64,000 bases of DNA from Solibacillus sp. FSL H8-0538 (GTDB taxonomy: Bacteria > Bacillota > Bacilli > Bacillales_A > Planococcaceae). Location: assembly GCF_038003525.1 (NCBI RefSeq), contig NZ_JBBOPI010000001.1, forward strand, positions 2,409,001-2,473,000, in the 5' to 3' direction. This document shows positions 17,149 through 26,678 of this stretch, one piece after another; within the stretch, counting starts at the first letter, position 1, and each line of letters begins with the position of its first letter. The translations under genes were made by a program, and so were the position numbers. The notes under the pieces are model-generated. The model had not been told where the DNA came from. It did not search any database and saw nothing but the letters and a program-made list of their open reading frames with translations.

Positions 17149-17931
17149 TTATAACATAGTTGCGAATGCTTCTCCCATTCTGATTGCACAGCCTTGCTTG
17201 ACATTTTTCGAAAATGTGACGGATTGTGGCTCAAATAGCATGACAACCGTGGAACCGAATGAAAAATAGCCGACCTCATCGCCCTTATTCCATTGTTCCG
17301 TTGTATTCGTCAGCTTTATAGAATTAACAAATGTCGCCCCTACTTTAATGAATGCCGCAAGCGTATTTTCTGCATACTCGATTTCACTAATCATACGGTA
17401 GTTTTGGCTAATTGGCTTTTTACCATATGCTAGCCCCCACTGATTCACCGGATATGATTTTTGACCAAGTATGTATTGACGGACTACATGTGCGTCAATT
17501 GGACTATGAATGCGGTGGTAATCAGCTGGACTCAAGTAAAACACGATAAACTTGCCATCTCGATAGCGGGCTGATTGCACCTCACTTCCAAGCAAATCTA
17601 GTAAAGAATACGGTTTATTTTTAACATAAAATGTCATGCCGTCCACAATATCTCCATATGCTTCTACCTTGCCATCCACGGGACTTGCAAAAACATTGTG
17701 TCCTTGTGCAATTGTTCGCGCCTCTTGCTTCAGTGTACGAACAAAGAAATCATGCAAACTAGAAAAACTATCGATTTTATTTGAAACCTCTTCTATATTA
17801 ATTCCGTATACTTTACTATAGCTACGGATAAACTTTTTACTAAATGTCGATTGCGCAACTGCTTGTAGTAGCTTTGAACTTGTTTCGCCATTGGTTAGTT
17901 CAATTAAGCTTTGATATACTTTTTCTTTCAT
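17149..17931 (-). CDS. psd: Phosphatidylserine decarboxylase
   Basis: Pyruvoyl-dependent membrane enzyme converting phosphatidylserine to phosphatidylethanolamine. 260 aa. SPADYHRIHSPID holds conserved His residues. The self-cleavage site is FGSTVVML (Gly-Ser) near residue 227, giving a short alpha chain. It diverges from pssA, which makes its substrate, so the pair forms the complete phosphatidylethanolamine branch. In B. subtilis these genes lie elsewhere. Confidence 0.96.
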   Translation of the reverse strand: MKEKVYQSLIELTNGETSSKLLQAVAQSTFSKKFIRSYSKVYGINIEEVSNKIDSFSSLHDFFVRTLKQEARTIAQGHNVFASPVDGKVEAYGDIVDGMTFYVKNKPYSLLDLLGSEVQSARYRDGKFIVFYLSPADYHRIHSPIDAHVVRQYILGQKSYPVNQWGLAYGKKPISQNYRMISEIEYAENTLAAFIKVGATFVNSIKLTNTTEQWNKGDEVGYFSFGSTVVMLFEPQSVTFSKNVKQGCAIRMGEAFATML

Positions 17932-18078
17932 CTAGTCACCTCCATCTAATAATAAAACTAAATTATATAATTTAAATACGACGATGAAAAGAAAATCTTG
18001 CTTTTTTCAAACAGATACCAATTTTTCTTGTTTCGAAGTATAATAGACTTATCTTAATGTGCAAAGGAGTGTTTTCCA

Positions 18079-18618
18079 ATGTTTCTTCTCCACAAGGTCG
18101 ATTCGACTGTGAAGAAAATGAAATCGCACGCTGCCAACTTAATCACAATGTGTAACATGTCTTTTGGTGGAGCTTCTATAATGGCGACACTAAACGAATC
18201 ATATAACTACGCTGTCCTTTTTATTTTTATTGCTGCTTTTTTAGATCGTTATGACGGTAAGGTTGCACGTAAGTTTAATCAGGAATCCGAGCTAGGTAAA
18301 CAGTTGGATTCAATGGGTGATATTATTTCATTCGGTGTTGCACCAGCATTACTTATGTATGAATTTGTATTAGTTGATTTCGGTGTTGCGGGTATGTTTA
18401 TGACCGTGCTTTATATTGCATGTGGGGCGTTACGCTTAGCGCGATTTAATGTGATGGAGTCGACAGGCTATTTTGTTGGCCTACCGATTACAGCTGCTGG
18501 TACGCTACTCACGTTTTCATTTTTCCTTACTCATGTACTATCACCGGTAGTGTATATGTTCCTGTTCTTCATTTTGGCCATCTTAATGGTCAGTACATTT
18601 ACTCTAAAAAAAGTATAG
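18079..18618 (+). CDS. pssA: CDP-diacylglycerol-serine O-phosphatidyltransferase
   Basis: CDP-alcohol phosphatidyltransferase making phosphatidylserine. 179 aa with about six membrane segments. The catalytic motif DGxxARx8GxxxDxxxD is present (DGKVAR ... GKQLDSMGD, residues 57-79). GGAGTG precedes the ATG, and TATAAT at 18039-18044 is a likely -10. It is divergent from psd and 120 nt upstream of sigK. Confidence 0.95.
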   Translation: MFLLHKVDSTVKKMKSHAANLITMCNMSFGGASIMATLNESYNYAVLFIFIAAFLDRYDGKVARKFNQESELGKQLDSMGDIISFGVAPALLMYEFVLVDFGVAGMFMTVLYIACGALRLARFNVMESTGYFVGLPITAAGTLLTFSFFLTHVLSPVVYMFLFFILAILMVSTFTLKKV

Positions 18619-18682
18619 TGCTTGTAAAAAAACTCAATTTCCACTCTAAAAGTTTAGTGAGCCCTGCTCATTATTCTTTTTT

Positions 18683-18711
18683 TCATTTCCACGCAGTTTT
18701 CGTCATATACT
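18683..18711 (+). promoter_or_regulatory. Candidate sigma-E promoter of sigK
   Basis: -35 TCATTTC (18683-18689), 14-nt spacer, -10 CATATACT (18704-18711). Spacing and bases fit mother-cell sigma-E promoters, the expected driver of sigK. Confidence 0.6.
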
Positions 18712-18737
18712 GTCGAAAAGATGAAAGGATGTCGCCG

Positions 18738-19439
18738 TTGAGTGGGATTGTTACGTCTCTTCTCCAGCTTTGGCTTGAACTCCCAACACTACTCGGCTAT
18801 TTAAAGGGGCAGGCATTTTATAAGCCGTTTTCACGCGATGAGGAGGCACTCGCCATTGAAGCCTTTATAGGGGGTGATGAGCAGGCTCGGCTCGATTTAA
18901 TCGAACGGAATATGCGACTAGTGGCACATGTCGTAAAAAAATTCCATCCATCCCATGAACAGCTAGATGATTATATCTCCATTGGTACAATTGGTTTAAT
19001 GAAGGCTGTGAGCAGTTATACGCCCGATAAAAAAACGAGGCTAGCTACTTATGCCGCGCGCTGTATCGAAAATGAAATTTTAATGCATTTACGGGCACAA
19101 AAAAAAGTGCAAAAGGACGTCTCTCTTTTTGAACCAATCGGCGTAGATAAAGATGGCCAATCACTTCAAATACGTGACCTCCTACAGATGGAAGAAGTAT
19201 CCGCGATTGACCAGATCGAACAGCAGGAAAGCTTTAAACAGCTTTATGCCTACTTGAACACCTTAGAACCACGTGAGCTTGAAATTATTTCACATCGCTA
19301 CGGACTACATGACCGTGATCCATTAACACAAAAAGAAATAGCAAGTCTTCTCAACATTTCTAGAAGCTATGTCTCCCGTATTGAAAAAAGAGCACTAATT
19401 AAGCTTTACCAGCAATTCAAACATAATCAGAAAGAATAG
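18738..19439 (+). CDS. sigK: Pro-sigma-K, late mother-cell sigma factor
   Basis: Sporulation sigma factor. The TTG at 18738 is preferred because GAAAGGATG lies 8 nt upstream, giving 233 aa, almost the B. subtilis length. An ATG at 18729 is in frame but too close to that box. The N-terminal hydrophobic pro-sequence (about LSGIVTSLLQLWLELPTLLG) would be removed by SpoIVFB. Region 2 has NMRLVAHVVKKF, GTIGLMKAV and TYAARCIENEI; region 4 has TQKEIASLLNISRSYVSRIEK. The gene is continuous, with no skin-type insertion. Located after pssA. Confidence 0.92.
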   Translation: MSGIVTSLLQLWLELPTLLGYLKGQAFYKPFSRDEEALAIEAFIGGDEQARLDLIERNMRLVAHVVKKFHPSHEQLDDYISIGTIGLMKAVSSYTPDKKTRLATYAARCIENEILMHLRAQKKVQKDVSLFEPIGVDKDGQSLQIRDLLQMEEVSAIDQIEQQESFKQLYAYLNTLEPRELEIISHRYGLHDRDPLTQKEIASLLNISRSYVSRIEKRALIKLYQQFKHNQKE

Positions 19440-19440
19440 G

Positions 19441-19570
19441 AAAAGCGCATTCGCGCCCGTTTGCACGCGGGCAAGCTGCTTGCGAGCCCGAAGCGAAAGG
19501 AAATGCCCCACCACTTTCGCTAGAGGGCAGACCGCGACCTCGAGCGTGCGGCGCGAATGCCTAGACATTA
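19441..19570 (+). repeat. Family B dispersed repeat, copy 2
   Basis: Starts 1 nt after the sigK stop. aaaagcgcattcgcgcccg is mirrored by gcggcgcgaatgcctagac at the far end, with smaller stems inside (gcccgtttgcacgcgggc). The tail aaagttacactttcttatc resembles hairpin 2 of family A and runs into the A tract of the terminator at 19602. Confidence 0.8.
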
Positions 19571-19601
19571 TCAAAAAGTTACACTTTCTTATCGTTTAAA
19601 A

Positions 19602-19643
19602 AAAGCGCATTTAAAAGGAGGAAATTCCTTTTAAATGCGCTTT
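19602..19643. terminator. Bidirectional terminator, sigK / small ORF
   Basis: Perfect 18-bp stem aaagcgcatttaaaagga/tccttttaaatgcgcttt with A and T runs on the flanks. It lies between convergent sigK and the 28-codon ORF. Confidence 0.85.
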
Positions 19644-19654
19644 AGTTTATCCAC

Positions 19655-19741
19655 TTAATGCACTGTTTCACTCGTTTCAGCAAAAATAATTAATCCTAAA
19701 ACTGCTGTAATACCAACAGCGACTGCCATTAAAAATACCAT
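19655..19741 (-). CDS. Putative 28-aa membrane peptide
   Basis: ATG at 19741 with GGAGGCGTGTCT just upstream encodes MVFLMAVAVGITAVLGLIIF followed by AETSETVH. It is a single hydrophobic helix with a short polar tail, and a strong terminator follows. The good ribosome binding site and terminator suggest it is expressed. I cannot assign a family; small sporulation membrane peptides or toxin-like peptides look similar. Confidence 0.5.
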   Translation of the reverse strand: MVFLMAVAVGITAVLGLIIFAETSETVH

Positions 19742-19860
19742 TAGACACGCCTCCTTATTAAATAGCCGATTTTCAATTAAAATTATCGTACCATTTTACC
19801 GTATGGATGACTGTGATTTTTTTAACACCTGTTTCGTTTTTTTTTGAATAGATTATGAAA

Positions 19861-20553
19861 TTACAATTTCGTAATTGCTTTTAAGACGATTTCTGTTGAG
19901 TGCTTTGCAGCTACAGGTAAAAATTCATCAAAGCTAATATTTGATTCTTTTCCTGCAATGTCTGATAACGCACGAATGACTACAAACGGTGTATTGAATT
20001 GGTAGCATACTTGTGCAACTGCTGCTGCTTCCATTTCTACAGCTTTCATTGTCGGAAAATGCTCACGTACATTAGCCACCCTTACAGGATCATTCATAAA
20101 CGCATCGCCTGAACAAATTAAACCAATGCCGTATTGGTGCTCTCCTACTTCTGTTACTGCTAGTTTAGCAATGTCCATAAGTTTTTCGTCTGATTTATAA
20201 GCAGCAGGCATGCCGGCCATTTGACCAATTTCGTATCCAAAAATTGTCACGTCTACATCATGGTGACGAACCTCATCTGAAATGACAATTGCACCAACTT
20301 CAAGCGTCTCATCAAATCCACCTGCTGAACCTGTATTAATGACAACATCCGGTTTAAATTGTTGCAATAAAATCGTTGTCGACATCGCGGCATTTACTTT
20401 ACCAATACCACTTTTTAATAAAACAACATCCTTTCCTGCATACGTACCTGTTGTGTATTCACTACTCGCAATCGTTGTTATTTCTGTATTATTAAGCGCG
20501 TTACGTAGAAGTTCAACTTCTTCTTCCATTGCGCCAATTACTGCTATTTTCAT
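19861..20553 (-). CDS. mtnN: 5'-methylthioadenosine/S-adenosylhomocysteine nucleosidase
   Basis: Cleaves methylthioadenosine and S-adenosylhomocysteine for methionine salvage and methyl recycling. 230 aa from the ATG at 20553; the ATG immediately upstream is equally close to GGAGGA. Motifs are [29 protein letters not shown] and MEAAAVAQV, plus IRALSDIAG with the catalytic Asp. The mccA/mccB genes that accompany it in B. subtilis are absent. Confidence 0.96.
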   Translation of the reverse strand: MKIAVIGAMEEEVELLRNALNNTEITTIASSEYTTGTYAGKDVVLLKSGIGKVNAAMSTTILLQQFKPDVVINTGSAGGFDETLEVGAIVISDEVRHHDVDVTIFGYEIGQMAGMPAAYKSDEKLMDIAKLAVTEVGEHQYGIGLICSGDAFMNDPVRVANVREHFPTMKAVEMEAAAVAQVCYQFNTPFVVIRALSDIAGKESNISFDEFLPVAAKHSTEIVLKAITKL

Positions 20554-20568
20554 CATTATTTCCTCCAA

Positions 20569-20757
20569 TTTAAGGCTCTACACCAAAATCTGTACTTGAC
20601 AGCACATTCCACTCCAGGCGGTCGCCTTCCGTTCCATGTGCTTATAAAGTAGTACACTTTCTTTTAAAGTAAAGCACATGTTTTGGTAAAGACCCCAATT
20701 TAATAACACTCTTTTAAAAGTAATCAAAGCATGCACCTTCGTCAAGGGAAACTTTGG
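20569..20757. other. mtnN upstream interval, weak repeat fragment
   Basis: About 190 nt. cactccaggcggtcgccttccg (20610-20631) resembles part of a widespread Bacillales intergenic repeat that is better preserved at 40838-41080. No promoter was confidently placed. Confidence 0.35.
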
Positions 20758-21438
20758 TTAAAATGCACCTTCAAGCGTATTTAACGTTTCTAGCTTTACT
20801 GGCTTCCATCCTGCTCCGTCAACCCACTCGATACTAACTCGGTATTTTAACGTCTTGTCAAGTGAGGATACCACTACGCTCGCCGTGTCGGCACTGCCGT
20901 TATTTTTCACATTCCATACAATGCTTGCCTCCGGACTAAGCTGAGTCACCGAAAAAGCCGCCCCTAGCTTTTCCTCATAATCAATATGCCCTTTTTGATA
21001 TGTGGAAGTATGGACACCATTTTGCTTGGTTGGATACGATTGCCAACTCGGATTCGTCTGCACTTCATTAACGACTGGATCATCCGATTGAGATACAATT
21101 GCCTCTTCCTCTTGTGCTCCTACCGAGGATTCGCCCTCCGATTTTTCAGATGAATCGTCCTCAGCTAACTCCTTTTCTACAGAAGCTTCCTGCGAAGAAT
21201 TTTTAGGCTCTTCTGCTAATGGTTCTGACTGTTGCTGCATATCGTTCTTCTGCTCTTTAGCAGAACTTACAGTATCATCCTGCGTACGTAAAATAATTAC
21301 TAAGCTTATTACAATGAGCATCGATACAATTGCGATTAATACATTTAAAAGCCGATCTAGCTTACTACTGTTTGAACTATGATCTTTACGCTCCGAATGC
21401 TCTCTACGCGTTAAAAATTGTCGCTTTTGTTCCGCCAT
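20758..21438 (-). CDS. yrrS: YrrS-like membrane protein (DUF1510)
   Basis: 226 aa. A cytoplasmic basic N-terminus is followed by one membrane segment (LLNVLIAIVSMLIVISLVIIL, residues about 28-50). Then comes a long acidic Glu/Ser/Gln linker and a C-terminal DUF1510 domain (QSYPTKQNGVHTSTYQKG ... VEWVDGAGWKPV). Function is unknown; in B. subtilis it pairs with a penicillin-binding protein gene, yrrR/pbpI, which is missing here. It lies upstream of mtnN and downstream of greA in transcription order. Confidence 0.8.
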   Translation of the reverse strand: MAEQKRQFLTRREHSERKDHSSNSSKLDRLLNVLIAIVSMLIVISLVIILRTQDDTVSSAKEQKNDMQQQSEPLAEEPKNSSQEASVEKELAEDDSSEKSEGESSVGAQEEEAIVSQSDDPVVNEVQTNPSWQSYPTKQNGVHTSTYQKGHIDYEEKLGAAFSVTQLSPEASIVWNVKNNGSADTASVVVSSLDKTLKYRVSIEWVDGAGWKPVKLETLNTLEGAF

Positions 21439-21517
21439 CGTTTTATCACCCTTACTTTCATGTGATTTAATTTTAGCAGGAAAAGAAAAGAAAGCCTATA
21501 TAATAACATATAAAAAA

Positions 21518-21543
21518 GCAGTTAACATTTTCTGTTAACCGCC
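21518..21543 (-). terminator. greA terminator
   Basis: gcggttaac/gttaactgc stem with a T run on the minus strand (A run 21512-21517), directly past the greA stop. Confidence 0.8.
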
Positions 21544-21551
21544 TTTATATA

Positions 21552-22046
21552 TTATTTAATGTTTAAGATAACGACTTCCATATCTCCACCTGGAGTTGTT
21601 AATTTTACAACGTCATCTACTGTATGTCCCATTAACGCTTTAGCAATTGGAGAATCATTTGAAATAAGTCCTTCAATCGGATCTGCTTCTGCTGAACCTA
21701 CGATTGTGTATGATTCTTCAAAATTAGCACGCTTGCCATTGATTAACTCGTCGAATGTGACAGTTTTACCAAGTGTAACGGTACCGCCACCTTCATCTTC
21801 AGTAATGATTAATGAATTACGTAGCATTGATTCGATCGTAGAAATACGACCTTCTACAAAGCCTTGCTCTTCTTTTGCTGAGTCATACTCTGAGTTCTCA
21901 GATAGATCGCCAAAGCTACGAGCAACTTTGATACGCTCTACAACCTCTTTACGTTTAACCGTTTTTAATTGTTCAAGCTCCTCTTCAAGCTTTGTTTTAC
22001 CCGCTAATGTCATAGGGTATTGTTTTTCATTTGACAAAATGCTCAC
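21552..22046 (-). CDS. greA: Transcription elongation factor GreA
   Basis: Stimulates transcript cleavage in backtracked RNA polymerase. 164 aa. The N-terminal coiled coil has the acidic tip motif [15 protein letters not shown] near residue 48. The C-terminal FKBP-like domain shows [18 protein letters not shown]. The N-terminus [13 protein letters not shown] is slightly longer than usual, so M12 could be the real start. Confidence 0.96.
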   Translation of the reverse strand: MSILSNEKQYPMTLAGKTKLEEELEQLKTVKRKEVVERIKVARSFGDLSENSEYDSAKEEQGFVEGRISTIESMLRNSLIITEDEGGGTVTLGKTVTFDELINGKRANFEESYTIVGSAEADPIEGLISNDSPIAKALMGHTVDDVVKLTTPGGDMEVVILNIK

Positions 22047-22465
22047 TCCTTAATGTTGCTTGAAAACATTACTATACACCTTAATGTTCAAAATGCAATC
22101 GTTTTCTTAATGTAAAGGCGCTGTTAAACGCTACTGTCGTTTTATTAGCTAACCCAACCGTGCTGAATGCCAAAGCAGGTATGGTCATTGGGGAAATGCA
22201 GTATCTATGCGCATGTTTGCCACCCGCTTTGCAAGAAACGGTTGTAGTAAGTTTTCACTACTCATGTTTATTTCCATAAAAACAACAATGTTATTTAACA
22301 TAGCCAATGTAAAAATAAAAATCGGTACATAGCACAAAACCCGACCACTAGTTCACGATATGAAAAAATGTCCCCCGTTAGAAGGACAAACTTCATCGTA
22401 ATAAACTATTAGCCGAATTTTCTCTACTACCTATGCAAATGACAATGTAAATCGTTTTACCAGTC
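22047..22465. other. Gene-free interval upstream of greA
   Basis: No open frame of note. Scattered short stretches (for example 22140-22270) are less AT-rich than the rest and could be decayed coding DNA, but I cannot recognise a family. Confidence 0.35.
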
Positions 22466-22566
22466 AATCAAATTCGCCTCTGCGAATTTGGAGTCCAGAT
22501 TTTGAATCGTGCAAGCACGATTAACTTCATTCAGCCGGCGTTTGAACGCCTGCTGAATGAAGTTAA
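22466..22566 (+). repeat. Family E hairpin-chain repeat, copy 2
   Basis: aaattcgcc/gcgaattt, then aatcgtgc/gcacgatt, then cattcagccggcgtt/aacgcctgctgaatg. Same module order as 3945-4140, with compensating changes in the stems. It lies just beyond the udk stop. Confidence 0.75.
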
Positions 22567-22600
22567 AAATGAAAAATATTGTCAATACTTATCCATCATA

Positions 22601-23236
22601 TTACACAATAGAGTCAGTTTCAAGAATTGTTTTAATTTTTGTAACCATTAGATCAATCGCTACGTCATTGTCGCCGCCTTCTGGAATAATTACATCAGCA
22701 TAACGTTTCGTTGGCTCAATGAACAGATTATGCATTGGACGAACAGCTGCTAAGTATTGATCGATGACTGAATCTGCTGTACGGCCACGCTCTTTAATAT
22801 CACGCTGAATTCGACGAATAATACGTAAATCCGAGTCAGTATCAACGAATAATTTAATATCCATTAGATTGCGCAGACGTTCATCCTCAAGCACTAAAAT
22901 ACCTTCTACGATAATAACATCCTTTGGCTCAACATGAATCACGTCTGTTGCACGAGTATGTGCTACATAATCATAAACGGGCTTATCAATTGCTTCATAT
23001 TTAACCAAAGAGTTTATATGCTCTATTAATAAATCGGTATCAAATGCAAGTGGGTGATCATAATTTGTTTTTAGACGTTCTTCAAATGTCATATGCGATT
23101 GATCTTTATAGTAATAATCTTGTTCGATTACAACAACGGAATGGTCACGGAAAACATCATAAATGGCACGTGTTACACTCGTTTTACCTGAACATGACCC
23201 ACCTGCGATCCCAATGACTACAGGACGCTTTGCCAT
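22601..23236 (-). CDS. udk: Uridine kinase
   Basis: Phosphorylates uridine and cytidine in pyrimidine salvage. 211 aa; Walker [10 protein letters not shown] at residues 11-19, then [10 protein letters not shown] and [10 protein letters not shown], and the lid region [13 protein letters not shown]. The stop codon of trhP2 touches the udk start, so they are likely co-translated in trmR-trhP1-trhP2-udk. Confidence 0.96.
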   Translation of the reverse strand: MAKRPVVIGIAGGSCSGKTSVTRAIYDVFRDHSVVVIEQDYYYKDQSHMTFEERLKTNYDHPLAFDTDLLIEHINSLVKYEAIDKPVYDYVAHTRATDVIHVEPKDVIIVEGILVLEDERLRNLMDIKLFVDTDSDLRIIRRIQRDIKERGRTADSVIDQYLAAVRPMHNLFIEPTKRYADVIIPEGGDNDVAIDLMVTKIKTILETDSIV

Positions 23237-24514
23237 TTATTTATTCTCCTTTCGCATCATGTTGAATTTTGTCAACGGACGATCAACCTTGAATTTTAAA
23301 ATTTGTAATGGATGACGCGCTATATCGATCTCTGTACCCTCTTCATCCCAAATTGGGCCCACTTCCATTTTAAAAGTTTCGATGTCTGGACCGAAGAATT
23401 CGATTGTGTCGCCTGGTTTAAAGTAGTTACGTTGCTCCATTGTTACCATTTGAGTTTCTGCATCGTAATCAAGGACGAAACCTGCAAAGTCCCACTTCAT
23501 TTTGTGAGAGTGGAATCCAAACATTTGTTGTTTGTAACTAGGCTCTCCTTCAAAGAAAGAAGAAGCTGTTGCACGGTTTGCACAGCGCGCAAGTTCTTCT
23601 AACCACGCTTTTTTGATTTGGAAGTTTTCGGGATCTGCGCAATAGGCATCAATTACTTTTCGGTAAACAGAAATTACTGTTGCAATATAGTGAATTGATT
23701 TCATACGACCTTCAACTTTTAATGAGTCAATGCCTAGCTCAATCATATGAGGGATTGATTCGATTAGTTTTAAGTCTTTCGGGCTCATTGCAAATGGTGC
23801 TTCGCCTTCGATGAATAATGCTTTTTCTTCACCTTCAACATTTTCATATAAATCATAATCCCAACGACATGATTGGCAGCACCCACCACGGTTTGAGTCA
23901 CGAGCTGTCATATGGTTGGAAAGCGTACAACGACCAGAGTAAGCGATACACATTGCACCGTGCACGAATGCTTCGATTTCAATGTCCACTTCCTCTTTCA
24001 TTTTTTGCATTTCTTCGCCGCCTACTTCACGTGCAAGTACAACACGTTCTAACCCTTCTTGTTTCCAATACTTCACAGCTTTCCAATTTGATAAAGACTG
24101 CTGCGTAGAAAGGTGAATTTCAAGGCTAGGTGCTGCCTTTTTACAAGTCTCAATAATTAATGGATCCGCCACGATAATTCCTCTAACGCCTGCGCCCTCA
24201 ATAGCTTTTAAGTAATCGGCTAGTCCGTCCATATTTTCATTATGAGCAAAAATATTTGTTGTTACGTATACGACAGCGCCATATTTTTTAGCGAACTCAA
24301 CGCCTTCATGCATTTCTTCAATTGTGAAGTTTCCTGCATTTGAGCGTAGGCCGAATTCTTGACCACCTATAAATACAGCGTCAGCTCCGTAGTGAACGGC
24401 AACTTTTAATTTTTCTAAGCTTCCTGCTGGTGCTAAAAGCTCAGGTTTTTTCACGATAACTGTTTTGCCATCTATTGTTCCGCGAATTTTGTCGTTTTGA
24501 ATTAATTGAAGCAT
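23237..24514 (-). CDS. trhP2: U32 peptidase-family tRNA hydroxylation protein TrhP2
   Basis: YrrO/TrhP2 acts with TrhP1 to make 5-hydroxyuridine at tRNA position 34 from prephenate-derived chemistry. 425 aa. The U32 domain carries the Cys set for an iron-sulfur cluster (AYSGRCTLSNH ... GGCCQSCRWDYDL, residues about 190-222). The C-terminal U32-associated domain has YFKPGDTIEFFGP. The older peptidase/collagenase label is not supported by a known active site. It follows trhP1 by 16 nt. Confidence 0.92.
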   Translation of the reverse strand: MLQLIQNDKIRGTIDGKTVIVKKPELLAPAGSLEKLKVAVHYGADAVFIGGQEFGLRSNAGNFTIEEMHEGVEFAKKYGAVVYVTTNIFAHNENMDGLADYLKAIEGAGVRGIIVADPLIIETCKKAAPSLEIHLSTQQSLSNWKAVKYWKQEGLERVVLAREVGGEEMQKMKEEVDIEIEAFVHGAMCIAYSGRCTLSNHMTARDSNRGGCCQSCRWDYDLYENVEGEEKALFIEGEAPFAMSPKDLKLIESIPHMIELGIDSLKVEGRMKSIHYIATVISVYRKVIDAYCADPENFQIKKAWLEELARCANRATASSFFEGEPSYKQQMFGFHSHKMKWDFAGFVLDYDAETQMVTMEQRNYFKPGDTIEFFGPDIETFKMEVGPIWDEEGTEIDIARHPLQILKFKVDRPLTKFNMMRKENK

Positions 24515-24530
24515 TGTTTCGCTCCCCTCT

Positions 24531-25463
24531 CTAGTAGACTGTTTCCTTGAAGATGAAGCCTGTATCCAATGGTCGTAGCTCTGGTTGAATTGCTTCTATT
24601 TGCTCTAATAAGCCGTCTTTAATTTCTTCGTAAGCATCTTCACCTTGCTCATAGTACGCATCAATTGCTTGGCGGTAAAGGTTTGTTACTGTAACAGCAT
24701 AATCAAATGTCTGTAGAACGCTGTCGATTTTAAATGAATCTATTCCCGCTTCGAAAAGCTCCGTTAGTTCATCGATTACACACATATCATTTGGTGAGAA
24801 AATGTGTGTACCATTCAGATCTTCATAAATTGGATATTTATTTTTACGTTCTTTATCATGTAGGAACATATTTTTATTTTCTTTTCGGTTTTCAATTTCC
24901 ATCGCTTCGTCACGGTATAAGAAGTAGTTTCCTAAAAGTGAGCGTTTTGATTGGAACATGCAAGTCATCCCATGGACTTGAGCTTCGATTTCGTACTCTG
25001 TGTTTTCTTTAATTTCAACTACTTCATCTAAAGAAAGCTCACGTGCTAGTACGGAACGTTTTGAGCCGCGCTCGCCCCAATAATTAACTTGGAACCAGTT
25101 TGTTGCAATTGTTTCTGGGCTCCAGTGTAATGGAATTGTAACGCCTAATTCACGAACAGCTACAACGACAGCTGGGTCGCCAAAAACAAGCGCATCTACG
25201 CCAATACGTTGCATTTCTTGTAAATACACATCTAAAGCATCTAGTCGATCATTATGGAATATCGCATTAACTGCTACATATACTTTTTTTCCAGCTGCAT
25301 GAATTAGCGCAGTTGCTTCTTCAACTTGAGCTACTGTAAAATCTCCAGCAAGTCGTAAGCCAAATTTTTGTTCACCGATTACAAATGCGTCTGCACCTGC
25401 TTCAAGCAAAGCCTTCACATGCTCCACTGATTGCGGTGTTACTAATAATTCAGGTTTCTTCAC
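24531..25463 (-). CDS. trhP1: U32 peptidase-family tRNA hydroxylation protein TrhP1
   Basis: YrrN-type partner of TrhP2, 310 aa. U32 barrel with AGADAFVIGEQKFGLRLAG near the N-terminus, resembling TrhP2's equivalent stretch. It lacks TrhP2's CxxCxxxC arrangement (HGMTCMFQSKRSLLGNY instead), as is typical for the P1 subunit. Six nt after trmR, so part of one transcription unit for U34 modification. Confidence 0.9.
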   Translation of the reverse strand: MKKPELLVTPQSVEHVKALLEAGADAFVIGEQKFGLRLAGDFTVAQVEEATALIHAAGKKVYVAVNAIFHNDRLDALDVYLQEMQRIGVDALVFGDPAVVVAVRELGVTIPLHWSPETIATNWFQVNYWGERGSKRSVLARELSLDEVVEIKENTEYEIEAQVHGMTCMFQSKRSLLGNYFLYRDEAMEIENRKENKNMFLHDKERKNKYPIYEDLNGTHIFSPNDMCVIDELTELFEAGIDSFKIDSVLQTFDYAVTVTNLYRQAIDAYYEQGEDAYEEIKDGLLEQIEAIQPELRPLDTGFIFKETVY

Positions 25464-25469
25464 CTTTCG

Positions 25470-26102
25470 TCACCTCTTCAAACAAATTAATAATCCATCT
25501 CCAACCGGGAAAAATGCACTTGTATAATCTGGATGTTGCATAATCCACTCTGAAAAATGTTTTAAGTTGCGAATCATCGTTCTTTTTCTTCTAGGCACTT
25601 CTTTAATATCTAAATCCGAAAGTCCGTGCATATACATATTATCGATATACAACACACCACCTGATGGCACAAGCGGTGAATATTTTTCAAAAAACTTTTG
25701 ATATTGGCCTTTCGCCGCATCAATAAAAACAGCATCAAAAGTAGGTTGAATACTTTCAACATCTACCTCTAACGCATCCCCTTCAATGACCGTAATTCGA
25801 TTAGCTACTTCGGAACGTGCGATAAACGATTTTGCATGCGCCACACGGGCTGTGTCACGTTCAATCGTCACAATACTACATTCAGGTAGGGCCTGCGCCA
25901 TACGCATAGCAGAATAACCAATGGCCGTCCCAATTTCTAAAACTCTCGAAGGCTTTTGAATACGAAGTAATTGATTCAGTGACTCAATTCCTGCAAGTTG
26001 CATAATTGGCACATGATTTTCCTTCGCAAAACGCTCCATTTCTAGTAGCAGTTCGTTACGGGCTGGAATGAAGGAGTCGATATAAGCATCTGATAATTCC
26101 AT
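25470..26102 (-). CDS. trmR: tRNA 5-hydroxyuridine methyltransferase TrmR
   Basis: O-methyltransferase family 3 (formerly YrrM), which converts ho5U34 to mo5U34. 210 aa. SAM motif VLEIGTAIGYSAMRMA is near residue 57; VTIERDTARVAHAK and DAVFIDAAKGQYQKF hold metal and SAM ligands. It is first in the trmR-trhP1-trhP2-udk run. Earlier annotations call this family caffeoyl-CoA-type methyltransferase. Confidence 0.9.
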   Translation of the reverse strand: MELSDAYIDSFIPARNELLLEMERFAKENHVPIMQLAGIESLNQLLRIQKPSRVLEIGTAIGYSAMRMAQALPECSIVTIERDTARVAHAKSFIARSEVANRITVIEGDALEVDVESIQPTFDAVFIDAAKGQYQKFFEKYSPLVPSGGVLYIDNMYMHGLSDLDIKEVPRRKRTMIRNLKHFSEWIMQHPDYTSAFFPVGDGLLICLKR

Positions 26103-26217
26103 TCATAGAACCCCTTTAAGAAAAGCTCGGGTCACAAAGAAAAGTGCTAAAATGCCCACTTACACCCGTATCACCAAAAACACCGCTTCTATATCTAGAC
26201 GGCCTTTTTTTGCACCT

Positions 26218-26362
26218 AAAATCGTAGCGGCAGTTGCATTGGGAATATGACTGACAACGTGCGAGCCTCAGCTGCTTGCAGGTCCGAAGTGATAGTATCT
26301 TTTCGACTATCGCCCATGGGCAGACCGCGACTTTGTGGGTGTAGCGCTTTATTCTAGACATA
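26218..26362 (+). repeat. Family B dispersed repeat, copy 3 (decayed)
   Basis: Recognisable core tgcgagcctcagctgcttgc ... gggcagaccgcgac ... tctagacat, matching the 19441 copy. It lies upstream of trmR, between it and mltG. Confidence 0.65.
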
Positions 26363-26678
26363 TATTTCGTCTTTTACAAATTAAAAAGACGAAACGATGA
26401 TGTTTGCGCCCGTAGCTTCATAAATATATAAGGACAAAAAATTACAACTTATAATAGCACGAAAATAAAAGGAATGCGAATAATCTTTACTAGATTCATC
26501 GACCACTTATGAATATTTATCGCAAACACAATTCATTGAAAATTCAATCGTATCAACGAACTTAACAGGTTGATGCATAATTATTGAAAACTACGCGACT
26601 CAATCCTGCATAATTCTGCAATGAAATTCATACTTTCGGCAAAGAAACTGTAAATTTAGTCGATTCCTTTTTCATTCA
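26363..26678. other. Gene-free interval, mltG-trmR
   Basis: AT-rich with no convincing reading frame, terminator or RNA. The trmR promoter presumably lies near its 5' end but could not be placed confidently. Confidence 0.4.

Noticed and set aside
21559-22053. 164-codon open frame opposite greA
   Set aside because: Exactly mirrors greA on the other strand; Ser-rich shadow of a real, motif-complete gene with no binding site of its own.
22140-22290. Possible decayed gene upstream of greA
   Set aside because: Short protein-like stretches appear in some frames but match no family I can name, so I list it only as an uncertain gap.
26116-26361. 81-codon minus-strand frame between trmR and mltG
   Set aside because: Made of family B repeat sequence; residue composition (Cys/Arg-rich) is not protein-like.
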